Origin: JAAYCI01 sp964550985
GTDB taxonomy: Bacteria > Bacillota > Clostridia > Oscillospirales > Ruminococcaceae
Direction: 5' to 3'
NCBI GenBank assembly: GCA_964550985.1
Contig: CAZKBM010000048.1
Coordinates: 1-25,724 of the forward strand
Length of the DNA: 25,724 nucleotides
Part shown: piece by piece, positions 23,882-25,724 of the stretch
How positions within the stretch are numbered: the first letter of the stretch is position 1
Layout of the letters: each line of letters begins with the position of its first letter
The notes under the pieces: generated by a model
The model's input: only the letters and a program-made list of their open reading frames with translations
The model's database searches: none
Told to the model about the DNA's origin: nothing
Translations under genes and position numbers: made by a program

Positions 23882-25227
23882 AGCCCCACTTCCATCACGC
23901 CTTCCAGCGTTAAAATATAAAACTTACCGCCGGGCGGCAGAGCATAGGGCCGTCCGTGCTCCAGCCGCCCGGCATCCACCAAAGTACCGTTCGTAGAGAG
24001 GTCGGTCAGGTAAAAAAGGCCGGTTTTTTCATCGTAGCGTATCTCGCAGTGAACCCGGCTCACATTGGGCTCATCCAGCACCACGTTGCAGCGCTCGGCC
24101 GAGCGGCCAATGCTGATGGGCAGGTTCTTGGGCAGCACCCAGCGGTCGCCCGCGGCGCCTTTACGCAAGCTTTGTACATAGGGTATGCCCTTGGCCCCGG
24201 CCATGCCGGCCCCCGGCTGGGGCGGGGGCGGTGCGGATGCGGGCACTGCGGGCACTGGTGTGGGCTGCACCGCGTTTACCCCCTCTTGCAAGCCCGCCAA
24301 AAAAGCTGCCATATTTTGGGGGCGGTGGCGGTAATCCAGTTGCAGGCCGGCCTCCACCATACGGGCCATGCGGGGCGGAATGCCCATCTGGTTCAGCCCC
24401 GCCAGCGGCGCGCCTGCCAGCCTGTCGGGCGCATCCGGGGGGCGCTGGCCGCCCACTATGGTATAAAAGGTGGCGCACAGGGCGTATAAATCCGTCCAGG
24501 GGCCCTGGTTGCCCTTGCTGGAGTATTGCTCCGGCGGGGCAAAGCCGGGTTTTAAAACCACCGATAAGCTTCTGCTGCGCTCCCCCACAAAAAAACGGGT
24601 GGCCCCAAAGTCTATCAGTTTTATCTCCCCCTGCCGGGTGACAAAGATATTTTCCGGGCTGATATCCCTGTGCAGCATCCCTTTTCTGTGCACGGCGTCC
24701 AGGGTGCGGGCCACGGCGTTTACAATCTCGGCCGCCTGTTCCTGGGGTAGGCGGCCCCCCGCCGCCCGCGTAAGGCCCGCCAGGTTCACCCCATCCAAAA
24801 ACTCCATGGCAAAATAGGCGGTGTTGTTTTGGGCAAAACAGCCATATACCTGAACAACGTTTTGGTTCCCTGCAAAGTGGCTCAGGGTCTCGGCCTCCCG
24901 CCGGAACACCCCCAGCCCGTGTTCAAATGTCTCTTGGTTCTCCCTGCTGGAGGGAGAGACGCTGCAGCCATCGGCAGAGCGCACGGCGAACGCCACGGGC
25001 AGATACTCTTTCACCGCCACCTTTTGCCCGCTTTGGCCATCCAGTGCCAGATAGGTTACGCCAAAGCCCCCGGCCCCCAGCACGCGGCCCAGTGTGTAGC
25101 GGCCCGCTAGCAAGGTGCCGGGCGTGAGCATCAGATGGCTGCCCGCGCTGGAAAGACCCAAATAGCCACAGGCGGCGCAGCGCCCGGTAAAACCTTGGGT
25201 AAAGCAGTTGGGGCAAAATGTGTTCAT
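23875..25227 (-). CDS. Soluble zinc-ribbon Ser/Thr protein kinase with C-terminal FHA domain
   Basis: Kinase of 450 aa without a membrane helix. Order: zinc ribbon (C5, C8, C17, C20); kinase domain about 43-312 with GAGGFG (51-56), K73, HRDISPEN (186-193), D206-F207-G208 and GFAPPEQY; a Pro/Ala-rich linker about 321-345; and an FHA domain about 362-445 with SIGRSAERCNV, S390-R391-V392-H393 and STNGTLVD. It probably docks to phosphothreonine on itself, the other kinases or the FHA partners, and could relay or amplify the signal in the cytoplasm (inference). ATG 25227 overlaps the preceding stop as ATGA, with a G-rich site upstream. It is paralogous to the two membrane kinases, sharing the PGTxLxGRY...GGFGVTY entry segment. 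Confidence 0.95.
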   Translation of the reverse strand: MNTFCPNCFTQGFTGRCAACGYLGLSSAGSHLMLTPGTLLAGRYTLGRVLGAGGFGVTYLALDGQSGQKVAVKEYLPVAFAVRSADGCSVSPSSRENQETFEHGLGVFRREAETLSHFAGNQNVVQVYGCFAQNNTAYFAMEFLDGVNLAGLTRAAGGRLPQEQAAEIVNAVARTLDAVHRKGMLHRDISPENIFVTRQGEIKLIDFGATRFFVGERSRSLSVVLKPGFAPPEQYSSKGNQGPWTDLYALCATFYTIVGGQRPPDAPDRLAGAPLAGLNQMGIPPRMARMVEAGLQLDYRHRPQNMAAFLAGLQEGVNAVQPTPVPAVPASAPPPPQPGAGMAGAKGIPYVQSLRKGAAGDRWVLPKNLPISIGRSAERCNVVLDEPNVSRVHCEIRYDEKTGLFYLTDLSTNGTLVDAGRLEHGRPYALPPGGKFYILTLEGVMEVGLC

Positions 25228-25724
25228 CCCTTAGCCCCCCTACGCGCGCCCCGGAACACCAGGCGAACACTGCCTGCCTCGATATGGTCCCCTGCCTGCA
25301 GGGGGCGGGGGCTTTGCACCGCCACCCCGTTTAGCAGGGTTGCGCCACCCTGGCTTAGGTTTGTAAGGATGTATGCCCCCTCTTTTTCCTCCACCACAAA
25401 ATGCTGGCGGCTCATATGGGGGTCATCAAACACCATATTACAGATATCGCCCCGGCCCACAAACAAGGTGCCGCTGATGGGTGTCTCCACCATTTTGGCT
25501 GCCCCTGCCGTGTTGGTAACCTCCCAGCGCAGCACCGGCAGGCTTTGCCCCACAAAATGGATTTTCTCCGGCTCCTCGGGCGGCAGGGCCTGAGTTAGGG
25601 CCGACCCGGGCTGTTTTTCGGGGCTTTGCGCCTCTTGCTGCGCAGCTTTGACGCCCCGCTTTTTCACAGCCGCCACGGCCACGGCCAGCAGCAGGGCCAC
25701 CCCGGCCAAAACCAGCACCACCCA
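25224..25724 (-). CDS. Membrane-anchored FHA-domain protein, 5' partial
   Basis: The reading frame is open to the right edge of the window, so the true start is probably outside. What is visible is a hydrophobic helix (VLVLAGVALLLAVAVAAV), a basic stop-transfer KKRG, a Pro/Glu/Gln-rich linker, and an FHA domain with FVGRGDICNMVF, HMSRQHFVV and a loop LLNGVAV. The FHA domain is on the C-terminal, presumably cytoplasmic, side. If the frame continues upstream, an extracellular or N-terminal domain such as von Willebrand factor A is possible, as found with kinase and PP2C genes in other clusters, but nothing here shows it. The stop overlaps the kinase start by ATGA, so it belongs to the same operon. 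Confidence 0.88.
   Translation of the reverse strand, partial: WVVLVLAGVALLLAVAVAAVKKRGVKAAQQEAQSPEKQPGSALTQALPPEEPEKIHFVGQSLPVLRWEVTNTAGAAKMVETPISGTLFVGRGDICNMVFDDPHMSRQHFVVEEKEGAYILTNLSQGGATLLNGVAVQSPRPLQAGDHIEAGSVRLVFRGARRGAKG

Noticed and set aside
1..25724. CRISPR array, tRNA or rRNA genes
   Set aside because: No regularly spaced repeats, cloverleaf-like segments or rRNA core sequences were seen by eye.

Overview
The window looks like part of the chromosome of a Clostridia-type Firmicute, plausibly an Oscillospirales gut anaerobe. This is inferred, not proven. The support is strong AAGGAGG-like ribosome binding sites, some TTG and GTG starts, moderately high GC, BceAB/FtsX-type ABC transporters next to two-component systems, an AraC-GH39 hybrid regulator, and zinc-ribbon Ser/Thr kinases with FHA partners. 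No rRNA, tRNA or CRISPR array was seen.

Region 1 (1-9.7 kb) is a signalling and export island. On the minus strand, in transcription order, are a LytTR response regulator, a GHKL membrane histidine kinase, an OmpR-type regulator, a histidine kinase with no membrane segment, an ABC ATPase and an FtsX-type permease. The permease reading frame stops partway through its second extracytoplasmic domain, at the left edge of the window. Divergently on the plus strand is a second ABC module, an ATPase and a ten-helix BceB-like permease, ending at a strong bidirectional terminator. This is the usual layout of antimicrobial-peptide sensing and export loci, but the substrate is unknown.

Region 2 (9.7-15.6 kb), all minus strand, holds an AraC-type regulator fused to a GH39-like domain that appears to lack its catalytic glutamates, then a terminator, then an operon of two multi-pass membrane proteins (the first resembling DUF5058) and an M20 amidohydrolase. 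A perfect 14-bp palindrome lies at the likely start of that operon. The 440 bp before the amidohydrolase gene contain a 160-bp MITE-like element flanked by TA and a run of other inverted repeats.

Region 3 (15.7-25.7 kb) is one tightly packed minus-strand operon for protein phosphorylation signalling. In transcription order it has a membrane-anchored FHA protein (5' end outside the window), a soluble zinc-ribbon kinase with a C-terminal FHA domain, a PP2C phosphatase, a zinc-ribbon FHA adaptor, a multi-pass membrane FHA protein, a transmembrane kinase whose outer part resembles an ABC solute-binding protein, a transmembrane kinase with PASTA repeats and a large unknown ectodomain, and a lipoprotein. 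Overlapping stop and start codons link the first four genes. The three kinases are clear paralogues. This operon, especially the kinase fused to a solute-binding domain, is the best candidate here for a poorly described system: the architecture suggests external ligands or cell-wall fragments being read by kinases, relayed through FHA proteins and reset by one phosphatase.
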